Assembly: GCA_035622335.1 (NCBI GenBank)
Contig: DASPVO010000008.1
Coordinates: forward strand, 1 to 5,897
Direction: 5' to 3'
Source: DATJAJ01 sp035622335
GTDB taxonomy: Archaea; Thermoproteota; Nitrososphaeria; Nitrososphaerales; Gagatemarchaeaceae
Length of the DNA stretch: 5,897 nt
In this document: positions 5,610-5,897 of the stretch, piece after piece
Layout of the letters: every line of letters begins with the position of its first letter
Numbering within the stretch: the first letter of the stretch is position 1
Notes under the pieces: model-generated
What the model saw: only the letters and a program-made list of their open reading frames with translations
Told to the model about the DNA's origin: nothing
Database searches by the model: none
Made by a program: the position numbers and the translations under genes

Positions 5610-5897
5610 TTGGTAGAGTTCTTCGCCGCAGTCTTCCTGATGCTCGCGGTCTCCACGCTCTTCGGAGAGATTGTGAGAAGGGGCAAGCAACCAGCTCTCG
5701 TTGGCCAACTGCTAGCTGGGATGCTCCTGGGGATCTCTGTTCTCAACATCGTCGAGCCGACCAGCGACCTCACAACGACAACGAACATCTCTCTCTTTTT
5801 CATCATGTTTCTGACGGGCCTGAACCTCGAAAGCGAGGACATAGTCGCCGTCGGCAGGAAGGCGATTCTTCTCTCTCTTCCGGCCTTCATCATACCC
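5610..5897 (+). CDS. Cation:proton antiporter, CPA2/NhaP-KefB-like, N-terminal part
   Basis: This is the first 96 codons of a membrane antiporter that continues beyond the window; complete relatives are about 380-450 residues or longer. TM1 spans about residues 4-22. TM2 follows with the family hallmark Q-P-A-L-V-G-Q-L-L-A-G-M-L-L-G at 27-41. TM3 spans about 60-71 and contains F-F-I-M-F-L-T-G-L-N-L at 63-73, equivalent to the F-x-x-G-L-E/D segment of CPA2 exchangers. A fourth helix begins near 84. The family exchanges Na+ or K+ for protons across the cytoplasmic membrane and serves pH or ion homeostasis. The ion-binding residues lie downstream and cannot be checked. The start is TTG with GGAGG 9 nt upstream; choosing the ATG at 5640 would cut into TM1. 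It has its own TATA-like element, so it is probably transcribed separately from the hydrolase-cyclase gene. Confidence 0.85.
   Translation, partial: MVEFFAAVFLMLAVSTLFGEIVRRGKQPALVGQLLAGMLLGISVLNIVEPTSDLTTTTNISLFFIMFLTGLNLESEDIVAVGRKAILLSLPAFIIP

Noticed and set aside
5546..5893. Minus-strand open frame at the right edge
   Set aside because: It is antisense to the antiporter N-terminus, whose hydrophobic hallmark motifs are far more convincing.

Overview
The window carries seven genes. It appears to come from an archaeon, or at least from a lineage with archaeal-style sequence features. Arginine is written largely with AGG/AGA, ATA isoleucine codons are common, and several starts are GTG or TTG. 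The few AT-rich spacer elements look like TATA boxes rather than -35/-10 pairs, and the minus-strand enzyme resembles the Sulfolobus keto-deoxy-pentonate dehydratase. The DNA is GC-rich by eye (not counted). I cannot name a phylum from this sequence: Thermoproteota/Nitrososphaeria or Thermoplasmata-like lineages are guesses.

Region 1 (1-3215, + strand) is the downstream part of a peptide-class (Dpp/Opp) ABC importer operon. It holds the C-terminal portion of permease B, then complete permease C, ATPase D and ATPase F. The genes are 1 nt apart, 4 nt apart, and overlapping by 14 nt, which indicates one polycistronic, translationally coupled unit. A substrate-binding protein gene is not in the window and may lie upstream. 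ATPase D carries the cysteine-rich C-terminal domain typical of the family. ATPase F ends before that domain.

Region 2 (3219-4088, - strand) is a fumarylacetoacetate-hydrolase-fold enzyme that converges on the transporter with only 3 nt between stop codons. Its motifs match 2-keto-3-deoxy-D-arabinonate dehydratase best. This suggests oxidative pentose (or related sugar acid) breakdown to 2-oxoglutarate semialdehyde. Archaeal Opp-class importers often carry sugars, so the neighbouring transporter may import oligosaccharides rather than peptides. That link is inference.

Region 3 (4089-5527) starts with a 44-nt divergent spacer and continues with a + strand gene fusing an alpha/beta hydrolase domain to a class III nucleotide cyclase domain, the architecture of Mycobacterium tuberculosis Rv1900c. 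The hydrolase triad and the cyclase metal aspartates are present, but residues that normally set purine specificity and stabilise the transition state are altered.

Region 4 (5528-5897) is an 82-nt spacer with a TATA-like element and a good Shine-Dalgarno. It is followed by the N-terminal 96 codons of a CPA2-type cation:proton antiporter that starts at TTG and runs off the window.

No RNA gene, CRISPR array, mobile element or obvious repeat was seen. I found no clearly novel multi-gene system. The most unusual item is the hydrolase-cyclase fusion.
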